From contig CALGNG010000119.1 of the NCBI GenBank assembly GCA_937958735.1, positions 1 through 5,080 of the forward strand: 5,080 nt of DNA, given 5' to 3'. The translations under genes were made by a program, and so were the position numbers. Positions 1 through 5,080 of this stretch are shown piece by piece. Position 1 is the stretch's first letter, and each line of letters opens with the position of its first letter. The stretch comes from an uncultured Aquimarina sp. (GTDB lineage: Bacteria > Bacteroidota > Bacteroidia > Flavobacteriales > Flavobacteriaceae). The notes below the pieces were generated by a model. It had not been told where the DNA came from. It did not search any database and worked only from the letters and a program-made list of their open reading frames with translations.

Positions 1-2539
1 TGTTGTTAGCTAAAAGATCAATCATCATTAAACGATTTTTATATAAAATATCATCTTTGATATGAAAGACCATTTCGTCTACAATTAAATGTGCATCCTC
101 TGGCGCTACAATTCCGTTTCGTAATACGGCCTCTTTATCCACTGGGATTTTAACACTTTTAGAAGGGAAGGTGTTAATCCATGTACCGCTTTGTAGCTCT
201 GCTTTAGTTCGTTTATCATCGTTTTCTACCCAGTCCATCCAAAGTTTAATATCCAGAGTATCTTTAGTTAGTTCTTTATGGTAAATAGCATCGTTGTTTC
301 CCCATCGGTAAAACTTATGTTTTAGTTGAGAAGGGATCGGTTTGCTGTCGTAAGCAGCTCGTTTCATCTGGTCTATGTACCAGTCGGTAGCAAACAAACT
401 GGTGTTTATAGTACGTACATCGGTACGGTATTCTTCAATATCTTGGGCATACCAAAGGGCAAAAGTGTCGTTATCTCCAATGGTAAAAAGCAAGGCATCT
501 TTTGCGCAAGAGTCTAAATACATTTTAGCCATAGCGGGAGCTGTATATTTATTAGCACGACTGTGATCGTTCCAGTTTTGAGAGGCCATTAATACTGGAG
601 CCCCTAGAAGACTAGCTGTAAGAACAAGGGGTATAGTTAATTTAGAACTTAAGTAGTTTTTTATCCCGTCGTATAAAGCATAAGCACCAAACCCAATCCA
701 CATTGCAAACACATAAAAAGAGCCTACTAATGCATAGTCGCGTTCTCTAGGTTCAAAAGGGCGTTCGTTAAGGTATATTTTTAAAGCAATTCCAGTAAAT
801 AAGAAAAACAATAAAAGCACCCAAAAATTCTTTTTGTCGTACTGTAGTTGAAACAAAAATCCAATTAAACCTAAAATAAGCGGAATAAAATAATAGGTAT
901 TTCGTCCTTTGTTTTTTAAGTCATCGGTGGTTAAAAAATCCTGATTCCCTAAGCGTAATTCGTCTATAAAGTTAATTCCACTAATCCAGTTTCCATCTTG
1001 GTTCGTATATTTTCCTTGATTATCGTTTTGTCTCCCTACAAAATTCCACATAAAATAGCGCCAATACATATATCCAAATTGGTATTGAAACATGTACGCC
1101 ATGTTGTCTATAAAAGAAGGTTTTTTTACGTTTATATATTCTCCAAAACGAGTTAAGAATTTCTGGTAACCTTCCAGTCCTACCTTGCCACCCTTATAAT
1201 CGGTTAAAAATTCGTTAACAACACGTTGTAAATCTTTGTCTTTGGCGTATTTGGCTTTTATAGTAAAAGCAAGGGGTTGGGTAATACGCATGTAGTTTTC
1301 GGCATGCTCGCTACTCCACATCCTAGGTAAAAAAGCTTTATGAGCTGCTTCTAGGTTCTGTTTAGCGTTTTTATATTCGTTTACAATAATATATTTCTTT
1401 TTTTTAAGATCCTTCTCGTACTTTGGTTTATCGTCTAGGTAGGGTTTTTGAGGATCTAGCCCGCCATATATTTCAGAAAACTGTGGTCCGTAAAATAAAT
1501 GTGTTTCTTGGTACTGCTCTCGGTTGTAGTAAGCTAGTAATTCTCTGGCGTTATTAGGATTGTTTTCGTTAACTACCGTTCCAGCATTAGCGCGAATAGG
1601 AAGCATAATCCAGCTAGAAAAACCTATAAAAATAAATAGCACACAAAGTACTAAAGTGTTTAAATGTACATAGCCGTTTTTGCGGGTATATTTAATTCCG
1701 AAAATAAATATAAGTATAAATAAAAGTCCAGAAAAAATAGTTCCAGAGTGAAAAGGAAGCCCTAAACTGTTTACAAAAAAGACCTCTGCTTTTCCGAAGA
1801 AAGTAAGTGTATAAGGCAGTAATAGTTTAAAAATAAACATTAAAATGGCAATGGCAACTACGTTAGCGATTAAAAAACTTTTTAGGCTAATGGTTTTGTA
1901 GTTTTTAAAGAAATATAAAAAAGCAATAGCTGGTAACGTAAGTAATCCCATAAAATGGACTCCAAAGGACAATCCAATAACAAAAGCAATAAGGATTAGC
2001 CATTTGTTACCTCTAGGCTCGTGCATGTCTTTTTCCCATCGTAAGCCCAAGTAAAAAAGTACAGATAAGATAAAAGAAGCCATAGCGTATACCTCGGCTT
2101 CCACAGCGTTAAACCAAAAACTATCGGTAAAAGTAAAGGCTAATGCACCAACGGCGGCACTTCCTAAAACCATCCACTGCGAGTCGGTAGCAATTTCTTC
2201 TGTACTCTTGGTAATTACCAGCCTACGTATTAGGTAGGAAATAGACCAAAACATAAATAAAATAGTAAAAGCAGAAGCCATTACAGACATCATATTTACT
2301 GTTAGAGCAATTAGTTGCGCATTGCCAAAGCTAAAGGTAGCAAAAAAAGCTCCTAACATCTGGTATAACGGAGCCCCTGGTGGGTGACCCACTTGTAGTT
2401 TTGCAGAGGTAGAAATATACTCTCCTGCATCCCAGAAACTGGCTGTAGGCTCTACAGATAGGGAGTAGGTGGTTAATGCGATGGCAAATACACACCACCC
2501 TATAATAATATTCCATTTTTGGAAATTGAAGACTTTCAT
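1..2539 (-). CDS. DUF2723 / TMEM260-like (GT117) polytopic membrane protein, 3' end cut by window
   Basis: Seen: one uninterrupted minus-strand frame of 846 codons from ATG at 2537-2539 to the window edge, with no in-frame stop when every codon is read. An in-frame stop at 2579-2581 and no other ATG between make this start the only likely one. There are about a dozen hydrophobic segments (roughly residues 10-27, 71-97, 122-138, 150-166, two within 180-210, 222-240, 268-283, 293-313, 549-566, 572-588, 604-623, 634-651), then a soluble C-terminal part from about 655. Recognisable family blocks are SFWDAGEY (34-41) with GHPPGAPLY (51-59), SFWFNAVEAEVYA (140-152), GLSFGVHFMGLL (189-200), WRYFMWNFVGRQND (493-506), NERPFEPRERDY (591-602) and GDNDTF (688-693). 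Known: these belong to DUF2723, the family of human TMEM260, a protein O-mannosyltransferase (CAZy GT117, GT-C fold). Family members are often about 1000 residues or more, so the C-terminus is missing here. Inferred: a lipid-sugar-dependent glycosyltransferase of the cytoplasmic membrane, with D37 in the first periplasmic loop as the candidate catalytic acid. The substrate is unknown. The family call is firm; the enzymatic role is moderately sure. Confidence 0.9.
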   Translation of the reverse strand, partial: MKVFNFQKWNIIIGWCVFAIALTTYSLSVEPTASFWDAGEYISTSAKLQVGHPPGAPLYQMLGAFFATFSFGNAQLIALTVNMMSVMASAFTILFMFWSISYLIRRLVITKSTEEIATDSQWMVLGSAAVGALAFTFTDSFWFNAVEAEVYAMASFILSVLFYLGLRWEKDMHEPRGNKWLILIAFVIGLSFGVHFMGLLTLPAIAFLYFFKNYKTISLKSFLIANVVAIAILMFIFKLLLPYTLTFFGKAEVFFVNSLGLPFHSGTIFSGLLFILIFIFGIKYTRKNGYVHLNTLVLCVLFIFIGFSSWIMLPIRANAGTVVNENNPNNARELLAYYNREQYQETHLFYGPQFSEIYGGLDPQKPYLDDKPKYEKDLKKKKYIIVNEYKNAKQNLEAAHKAFLPRMWSSEHAENYMRITQPLAFTIKAKYAKDKDLQRVVNEFLTDYKGGKVGLEGYQKFLTRFGEYINVKKPSFIDNMAYMFQYQFGYMYWRYFMWNFVGRQNDNQGKYTNQDGNWISGINFIDELRLGNQDFLTTDDLKNKGRNTYYFIPLILGLIGFLFQLQYDKKNFWVLLLFFLFTGIALKIYLNERPFEPRERDYALVGSFYVFAMWIGFGAYALYDGIKNYLSSKLTIPLVLTASLLGAPVLMASQNWNDHSRANKYTAPAMAKMYLDSCAKDALLFTIGDNDTFALWYAQDIEEYRTDVRTINTSLFATDWYIDQMKRAAYDSKPIPSQLKHKFYRWGNNDAIYHKELTKDTLDIKLWMDWVENDDKRTKAELQSGTWINTFPSKSVKIPVDKEAVLRNGIVAPEDAHLIVDEMVFHIKDDILYKNRLMMIDLLANN

Positions 2540-2566
2540 AAAAGTTAGCTTAATAAAAAGTTGAAG

Positions 2567-2600
2567 CGAATTTACTAATTAATATATATACGATGTCAAA
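2567..2600 (-). promoter_or_regulatory. Candidate Bacteroidota promoter for the DUF2723 gene
   Basis: Read on the minus strand, TTTG (2600-2597) is followed after 22 bases by TAAATTCG (2574-2567). The second box differs from the Bacteroidota -7 consensus TAnnTTTG at one base. A start of transcription near 2560 would leave a leader of about 20 bases before the ATG. The 22-base spacer is at the long end of the usual range, so this is a tentative call. Confidence 0.4.
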
Positions 2601-2641
2601 GACAACGAATTTCAGTTTTTTTAATTTTTTTTAGGTTTTTG

Positions 2642-2672
2642 TTTGTGGGAAGGATATTTAGGTGTATATTTG
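2642..2672 (+). promoter_or_regulatory. Bacteroidota-type promoter of tRNA-Gln
   Basis: TTTG at 2642-2645 and TATATTTG at 2665-2672 are separated by 19 bases. This matches the Bacteroidota primary sigma pattern (TTTG near -33, TAnnTTTG near -7) at every fixed position. Transcription would begin around 2680, about ten bases before the mature tRNA 5' end. The box and the bases after it (TATATTTGCACTCGC) are almost the same as those in front of the tRNA-Phe gene in this window. Confidence 0.85.
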
Positions 2673-2689
2673 CACTCGCATTACGCAAT

Positions 2690-2762
2690 TGGTCTATGGT
2701 GTAACTGGCAACACGTCTGTTTTTGGTACAGAAGAGTCTAGGTTCGAGCCCTAGTAGACCAA
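2690..2762 (+). tRNA. tRNA-Gln (anticodon UUG)
   Basis: A full 73-nt cloverleaf can be drawn. The acceptor stem is TGGTCTA (2690-2696) with TAGACCA (2755-2761), all seven pairs Watson-Crick, and the discriminator is A2762. The D stem GTGT/ACAC encloses a loop containing GG. The anticodon stem is TCTGT/ACAGA (2716-2720, 2728-2732) around loop TTTTGGT, giving anticodon TTG at 2723-2725, which reads CAA and probably CAG. The T stem CTAGG/CCTAG encloses TTCGAGC. The weak U1-A72 pair is typical of glutamine tRNAs. The 3' CCA is not encoded and must be added after transcription. It is a single-gene unit with its own promoter and terminator. Confidence 0.98.
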
Positions 2763-2765
2763 CTT

Positions 2766-2802
2766 AAAAACCCTTTAAAACATTTGTTTTAAAGGGTTTT
2801 TT
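2766..2802 (+). terminator. Intrinsic terminator after tRNA-Gln
   Basis: A perfect 16-bp inverted repeat pairs 2766-2781 with 2786-2801 around the loop ATTT (2782-2785). The upper stem contains CCCTTTAAAAC/GTTTTAAAGGG, and the base pairs an A tract with the T tract that follows. It begins four bases after the tRNA 3' end, so it would stop the tRNA transcript immediately. The matching A tract means it could also work on the opposite strand. Confidence 0.92.
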
Positions 2803-2828
2803 GTTTTATAGTTGGTAAATTAAAAGAT

Positions 2829-2836
2829 TAAGTTTG
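2829..2836 (+). promoter_or_regulatory. Candidate -7 box upstream of the 143-aa gene
   Basis: TAAGTTTG fits TAnnTTTG exactly and lies 46 bases before the ATG at 2883. No TTTG stands at the expected distance: the nearest TTG triplets leave gaps of 14 (2812-2814) or 25 bases (2801-2803, in the tail of the upstream terminator). It may therefore be a weak promoter or a chance match. It matters because the strong terminator upstream would otherwise leave this gene without a transcript. Confidence 0.4.
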
Positions 2837-2882
2837 TGTTCCTTTGGTGTGTTAGTGTCTAATAGAGTAATTATTTTAATGT

Positions 2883-3314
2883 ATGACGGAGTATAAAGAA
2901 GGCTTAAATAGAGTGTCTGATAAAATGATTGAAAAAATTATTAAAGAAGGCTTTCCTATTAAAGAGGCTTTTCTGGCGACTATATCAGAGGTAGGTTCTG
3001 CTCATTTTAATTCTTACGAATTGGGTTATATATTTTCAAGAGGAAGTGGTAAGGCTTCTTTGTTGCTATATAAAAAAACAAAAAATATAAACCTTGACTG
3101 GGAGCCTAATCCAGCGGTGCAATTAATTGGTAGAAAAAGTGATAAATCAAATTTACTAAATAATCAAATGTTGGAGTATGCAAAGCTTATGTTGTATGAA
3201 AATAGGGATAAAAGTATTGTTGTAAATAAGCTAGTTAAAAGATTTAATATTGATTTGAAGGATGCTAAATCTGTAAAATTTAAAATTTTGGTAATTACGA
3301 TGCAAAAAATCTAG
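2883..3314 (+). CDS. Hypothetical protein, 143 aa, basic and soluble, not recognised
   Basis: The frame opens at ATG 2883, just downstream of an in-frame TAA at 2877-2879, and closes at TAG 3312-3314, so the start is tightly bracketed. A second ATG (codon 15) is possible. I do not recognise the family. The protein has no signal peptide, hydrophobic segment or cysteine. By my count it holds 25 Lys/Arg against 16 Asp/Glu, a clearly basic character compatible with nucleic-acid binding but not proof of it. The N-terminal 40 residues and the stretch from about 93 to 140 look helical, with a middle part rich in Gly, Ser and aromatic residues (residues 41-75, including GSGKASLLLYKK). GSGK here lacks the preceding residues of a Walker A motif. 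It sits alone between two tRNA genes, cut off from tRNA-Gln by a strong terminator and convergent with tRNA-Phe. Codon choice is AT-rich and plausible for a real gene, but expression and function are unknown. Confidence 0.7.
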   Translation: MTEYKEGLNRVSDKMIEKIIKEGFPIKEAFLATISEVGSAHFNSYELGYIFSRGSGKASLLLYKKTKNINLDWEPNPAVQLIGRKSDKSNLLNNQMLEYAKLMLYENRDKSIVVNKLVKRFNIDLKDAKSVKFKILVITMQKI

Positions 3315-3424
3315 TTATTGTAATAAGCGGATCGGGTTGTTGTACTTAATCTTTTGGGCTCTCCAAGAATATCGTTTGATTCTAGATTGCTTTGCGTTCG
3401 GTGGTTTTTCTTTTTATTGAATAT

Positions 3425-3460
3425 AAAAAAACCTCGAAAACTAAAAGTTAACGAGGTTTT
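3425..3460 (-). terminator. Hairpin terminator of tRNA-Phe, perhaps shared with the convergent gene
   Basis: AAAACCTCG (3428-3436) pairs with CGAGGTTTT (3452-3460), and AACT (3439-3442) can pair with AGTT (3446-3449) inside the loop. On the minus strand the stem is followed by a run of T residues (complement of 3425-3431), as expected for an intrinsic terminator six bases after the tRNA-Phe 3' end. On the plus strand only four T residues follow, so termination of the 143-aa gene transcript here would be weaker. Confidence 0.8.
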
Positions 3461-3465
3461 AAAGG

Positions 3466-3538
3466 TGGTGCCTCCAGGAATCGAACCAGGGACACAAGGA
3501 TTTTCAGTCCTTTGCTCTACCAACTGAGCTAAGGCACC
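3466..3538 (-). tRNA. tRNA-Phe (anticodon GAA)
   Basis: The minus strand folds as a complete 73-nt cloverleaf: acceptor GGTGCCT/AGGCACC (3538-3532 with 3473-3467), D stem GCTC/GAGC with loop AGTTGGTA, anticodon stem AAGGA/TCCTT around CTGAAAA, and T stem CCTGG/CCTGG around TTCGATT. The anticodon GAA occupies 3505-3503 and reads UUC and UUU. The discriminator is A (3466), followed by CC then T, so the CCA end is not fully encoded. It forms a single-gene unit. Confidence 0.98.
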
Positions 3539-3574
3539 CAATTTTGCTTAAAGTGTTACACTGCTAAGCGGGTG

Positions 3575-3582
3575 CAAATATA
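3575..3582 (-). promoter_or_regulatory. -7 box of the tRNA-Phe promoter
   Basis: On the minus strand, TATATTTG (3582-3575) matches TAnnTTTG exactly and is followed by CACCCGC. The tRNA begins 36 bases downstream of the box, implying a 5' leader of around 30 bases to be removed. No exact TTTG lies 19 bases upstream; the sequence there is T-rich (TTTTC at 3606-3602). The core is almost identical to that of the tRNA-Gln promoter. Confidence 0.75.
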
Positions 3583-3628
3583 TAACCTTTTTTTACTTCT
3601 AGAAAATAAAATCGAAAAAAAATCTTAG

Positions 3629-3636
3629 TATTTTTA
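3629..3636 (+). promoter_or_regulatory. Possible -7 box for the coaX operon
   Basis: TATTTTTA differs from TAnnTTTG only at the last base and lies 21 bases before the coaX ATG. There is no clear TTTG at the matching upstream distance, where the sequence is A-rich. The region 3583-3628 would be shared with the divergent tRNA-Phe promoter. This is a weak call, made because coaX needs a promoter within the 119 bases separating it from tRNA-Phe. Confidence 0.3.
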
Positions 3637-3657
3637 CATTTTATTAGAATCGACACT

Positions 3658-4389
3658 ATGAAATTAATTATTGATGCAGGAAATACTACGGTTAAAATAG
3701 CTGTATTTAAAGGGTTTAGATTGTTGGAGAAAGAGACTTTGGATGAAAATCAATTAAAAATAATTTTAGAAAAAAAAATAAAAAAATACGCTTCCATTAG
3801 TTCGGTAATACTAAGTTCGGTTTCTAAGGTGGAGAAAAAAGCTTTTTTAGAAGTATTGAAAGACGTGGAGGTGGTGGAATTGACTAAAGATACAAAAGTG
3901 CCTTTTCATAACCTGTATACTACTCCAGATACACTAGGTGTCGATAGGATTGCTTTAGTAGCGTCTGCGGTTTCTAAATTTCCCCAAAAAAATTGTTTAA
4001 TAATCGATGCAGGAAGTTGTGTGACCTACGATTTTGTGAATAAAAACAAAGAATATCGTGGCGGAGCTATTGGTGTAGGATTGCAAATAAGGTATGCGAG
4101 TTTACATAATTACACAGCCAATCTACCTCTATTAAGCCCTAAGCATGTAGATTCTTTTGTAGGGAATAGTACAGAAAATGCGATTCATGCAGGAGTAAGT
4201 TTAGGGATGGAAATGGAAATTAAGGCTGTAATTGAAGATTTTAGTCACAAATACCCAGAGCTTGTCGTTATTTTAACAGGCGGAGATGCAGAATTTTTGT
4301 CTAAACGATTTAAAAATGGCATATTTGTCCTTCCTAATTTTTTAATAGAGGGGCTAAACCATATACTGGATTATAACACCAATACATGA
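3658..4389 (+). CDS. coaX: Type III pantothenate kinase
   Basis: Cytosolic enzyme that phosphorylates pantothenate with ATP to 4'-phosphopantothenate, the first step of coenzyme A synthesis. The complete 243-residue product has the usual family length and ASKHA-fold motifs in order: phosphate-binding IDAGNTTVK (5-13, with D6), TTPDTLGVDRIA (88-99, with D96 as the expected catalytic base), IDAGSCVTYD (116-125), GGAIGVGL (135-142), GNSTENAIHAG (169-179), LTGGDAEFL (206-214) and PNFLIEGL (226-233). Known for the type: dependence on a monovalent cation, weak ATP affinity and no feedback inhibition by CoA. Two motif positions differ from what I recall as common: Ser120 where Thr is usual (DAGT) and Val140 where Pro is usual (PGL). 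Neither obviously destroys activity. The start is the first ATG after the intergenic region. Its stop overlaps the next start by 4 bp. An A9 tract (3770-3778) lies within codons 38-41. Identity is very secure. Confidence 0.97.
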   Translation: MKLIIDAGNTTVKIAVFKGFRLLEKETLDENQLKIILEKKIKKYASISSVILSSVSKVEKKAFLEVLKDVEVVELTKDTKVPFHNLYTTPDTLGVDRIALVASAVSKFPQKNCLIIDAGSCVTYDFVNKNKEYRGGAIGVGLQIRYASLHNYTANLPLLSPKHVDSFVGNSTENAIHAGVSLGMEMEIKAVIEDFSHKYPELVVILTGGDAEFLSKRFKNGIFVLPNFLIEGLNHILDYNTNT

Positions 4390-5080
4390 TTAAAAAAATT
4401 TTAATAAATACATTGCTGCTAGTAAGTGTTTTTGTGAACGCGCAGGAATCATCATTTTCTCCATATTCAATCCATGGTATTGGTGTTAGTAAATTTAGAG
4501 GTTCGGTTAGTAATACAAGTATGGGTGGTCTTACCATAGTGTCAGACCCCGTTACCCCAAGTATTTTAAATGCAGCCACCTATGCAGATTTAAATAGAAC
4601 CAATTTTTCTGTAGGAGGGAGTTATTCTACAGGGAAAATAAAAGAGGCTAACGGAGAGTCAGACGGTAGTGCAACTAGTTTTGATTACTTAAGCATAGCC
4701 ATTCCAGCGGGTAAGTTTGGTTTTGGTTTTGGGATACTTCCTTTTACTGCTTCTGGATATAGGATAGATCAGGAATTACCAGCGGGTACCAGATCTCAAA
4801 CAGGTACAGGTAATGTAAATAGGGCATTTTTAGGAATAGGAACTAAGGTGTATAAAGATCTAAAATTAGGAGCGGAAATACAGTATAACTTTGGTAGGAT
4901 AGAAGGGGAGATTACCCAAATAAATACCGATACTAGTATCTCTAATACAAGAAGAATCGATCAGTCCGATATTTCTGGATTTTCGTATGCTTTTTCTGCT
5001 ATTTATGATTATCCAATAAAAGAAGGCTACGTGTTTCGTACAGCTTTAAATTTAGAGCTGTCTAGCGATATTACCTCTAG
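4386..5080 (+). CDS. Secreted, probable outer-membrane beta-barrel protein, 3' end cut by window
   Basis: ATG at 4386 overlaps the coaX stop (ATGA), and 231 codons run open to the window edge. Seen: an N-terminal signal peptide with two lysines, a hydrophobic core (residues 5-17) and a likely signal peptidase I site after VNA (A19/Q20), with no lipobox cysteine. After it come FSPYSIHGIG (24-33), SMGG (45-48) and a LNAATYADL segment (61-69), resembling the N-terminal MGG...NPA region of FadL/OmpP1- and PorV-like barrels. Then follow alternating hydrophobic/polar strands rich in Gly, aromatic residues and Thr/Ser (for example FGFGFGILPF 111-120, LGAEIQYNFG 161-170, FSYAFSAIYDY 199-209). Known: in flavobacteria a gene of this kind commonly follows coaX. 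Inferred: an outer-membrane barrel, FadL-like in general plan, ligand unknown. The close overlap indicates co-transcription and probable translational coupling with coaX. Export is very likely; the barrel class is moderately sure. Confidence 0.8.
   Translation, partial: MIKKILINTLLLVSVFVNAQESSFSPYSIHGIGVSKFRGSVSNTSMGGLTIVSDPVTPSILNAATYADLNRTNFSVGGSYSTGKIKEANGESDGSATSFDYLSIAIPAGKFGFGFGILPFTASGYRIDQELPAGTRSQTGTGNVNRAFLGIGTKVYKDLKLGAEIQYNFGRIEGEITQINTDTSISNTRRIDQSDISGFSYAFSAIYDYPIKEGYVFRTALNLELSSDITS

Noticed and set aside
326..566. Two overlapping plus-strand open frames of 63 codons each
   Set aside because: They lie antisense within the conserved GDNDTF region of the DUF2723 gene and are shadows of its codons.
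1398..1405. T8 tract in the DUF2723 gene as a phase-variation switch
   Set aside because: It encodes a Lys run in the middle of the gene, the frame is intact on both sides, and eight bases is unremarkable in this AT-rich sequence.
2331..2516. Minus-strand open frame of 61 codons
   Set aside because: It is out of frame inside the N-terminal coding region of the DUF2723 gene, whose own frame is continuous and carries the family motifs.
3055..3068. GSGK in the 143-aa protein as a Walker A nucleotide-binding motif
   Set aside because: The expected GxxxxGK[ST] pattern is missing: no glycine stands at the right spacing and Ala follows the lysine, so the match is too short to support an NTPase call.
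2738..3538. tRNA genes as attachment sites of an integrated element
   Set aside because: I looked for copies of the 3' ends of tRNA-Gln and tRNA-Phe elsewhere in the window and saw none; no integrase, recombinase or phage gene is present.
3311..3541. Minus-strand open frame of 76 codons starting MGALAQLVEQRTENP
   Set aside because: Its N-terminal third is the tRNA-Phe gene read as protein, a familiar artefact of tRNA sequence; the rest crosses the terminator and has no protein-like features.
4334..4579. Minus-strand open frame of 81 codons
   Set aside because: It is antisense to the end of coaX and the signal peptide of the next gene, both well supported.

Overview
The window looks like chromosomal core DNA from a member of the Bacteroidota, most likely a marine-type Flavobacteriaceae. 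Supporting signs are the AT-rich composition, promoter boxes of the Bacteroidota type (TAnnTTTG with an upstream TTTG), start codons without clear Shine-Dalgarno sequences, a DUF2723/GT117-type membrane protein, and a type III pantothenate kinase followed by an outer-membrane-protein gene. The exact genus cannot be told from the sequence.

Layout. Positions 1-2539 (minus strand) hold the N-terminal 846 codons of a large polytopic DUF2723 (TMEM260-like, GT117) protein; its C-terminus lies beyond the left edge. Positions 2540-2689 are a divergent promoter region serving this gene and a tRNA-Gln(UUG) gene on the plus strand (2690-2762), which ends at a strong intrinsic terminator. Next comes an unrecognised 143-residue basic, soluble protein gene (2883-3314, plus). 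It converges on a tRNA-Phe(GAA) gene on the minus strand (3466-3538), with a hairpin terminator between them. From 3658 a plus-strand operon begins: coaX (complete, 243 aa), overlapped by 4 bp by a secreted, probably outer-membrane beta-barrel protein that runs off the right edge.

How the parts relate. coaX supplies the first step of coenzyme A synthesis; the barrel gene is probably co-transcribed and translationally coupled to it, although no direct functional link is evident. The GT117-like protein probably transfers sugar to exported proteins at the cytoplasmic membrane. The two tRNA genes have nearly identical promoter cores and are separate transcription units. The 143-residue gene is the only part that is not recognisable core content. 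I found no CRISPR array, insertion sequence, integrase, toxin-antitoxin pair or phage gene. There is no gene-free stretch longer than 300 bases. I do not see convincing evidence of a new biological system here; the orphan gene between the tRNAs is the best candidate for something undescribed.
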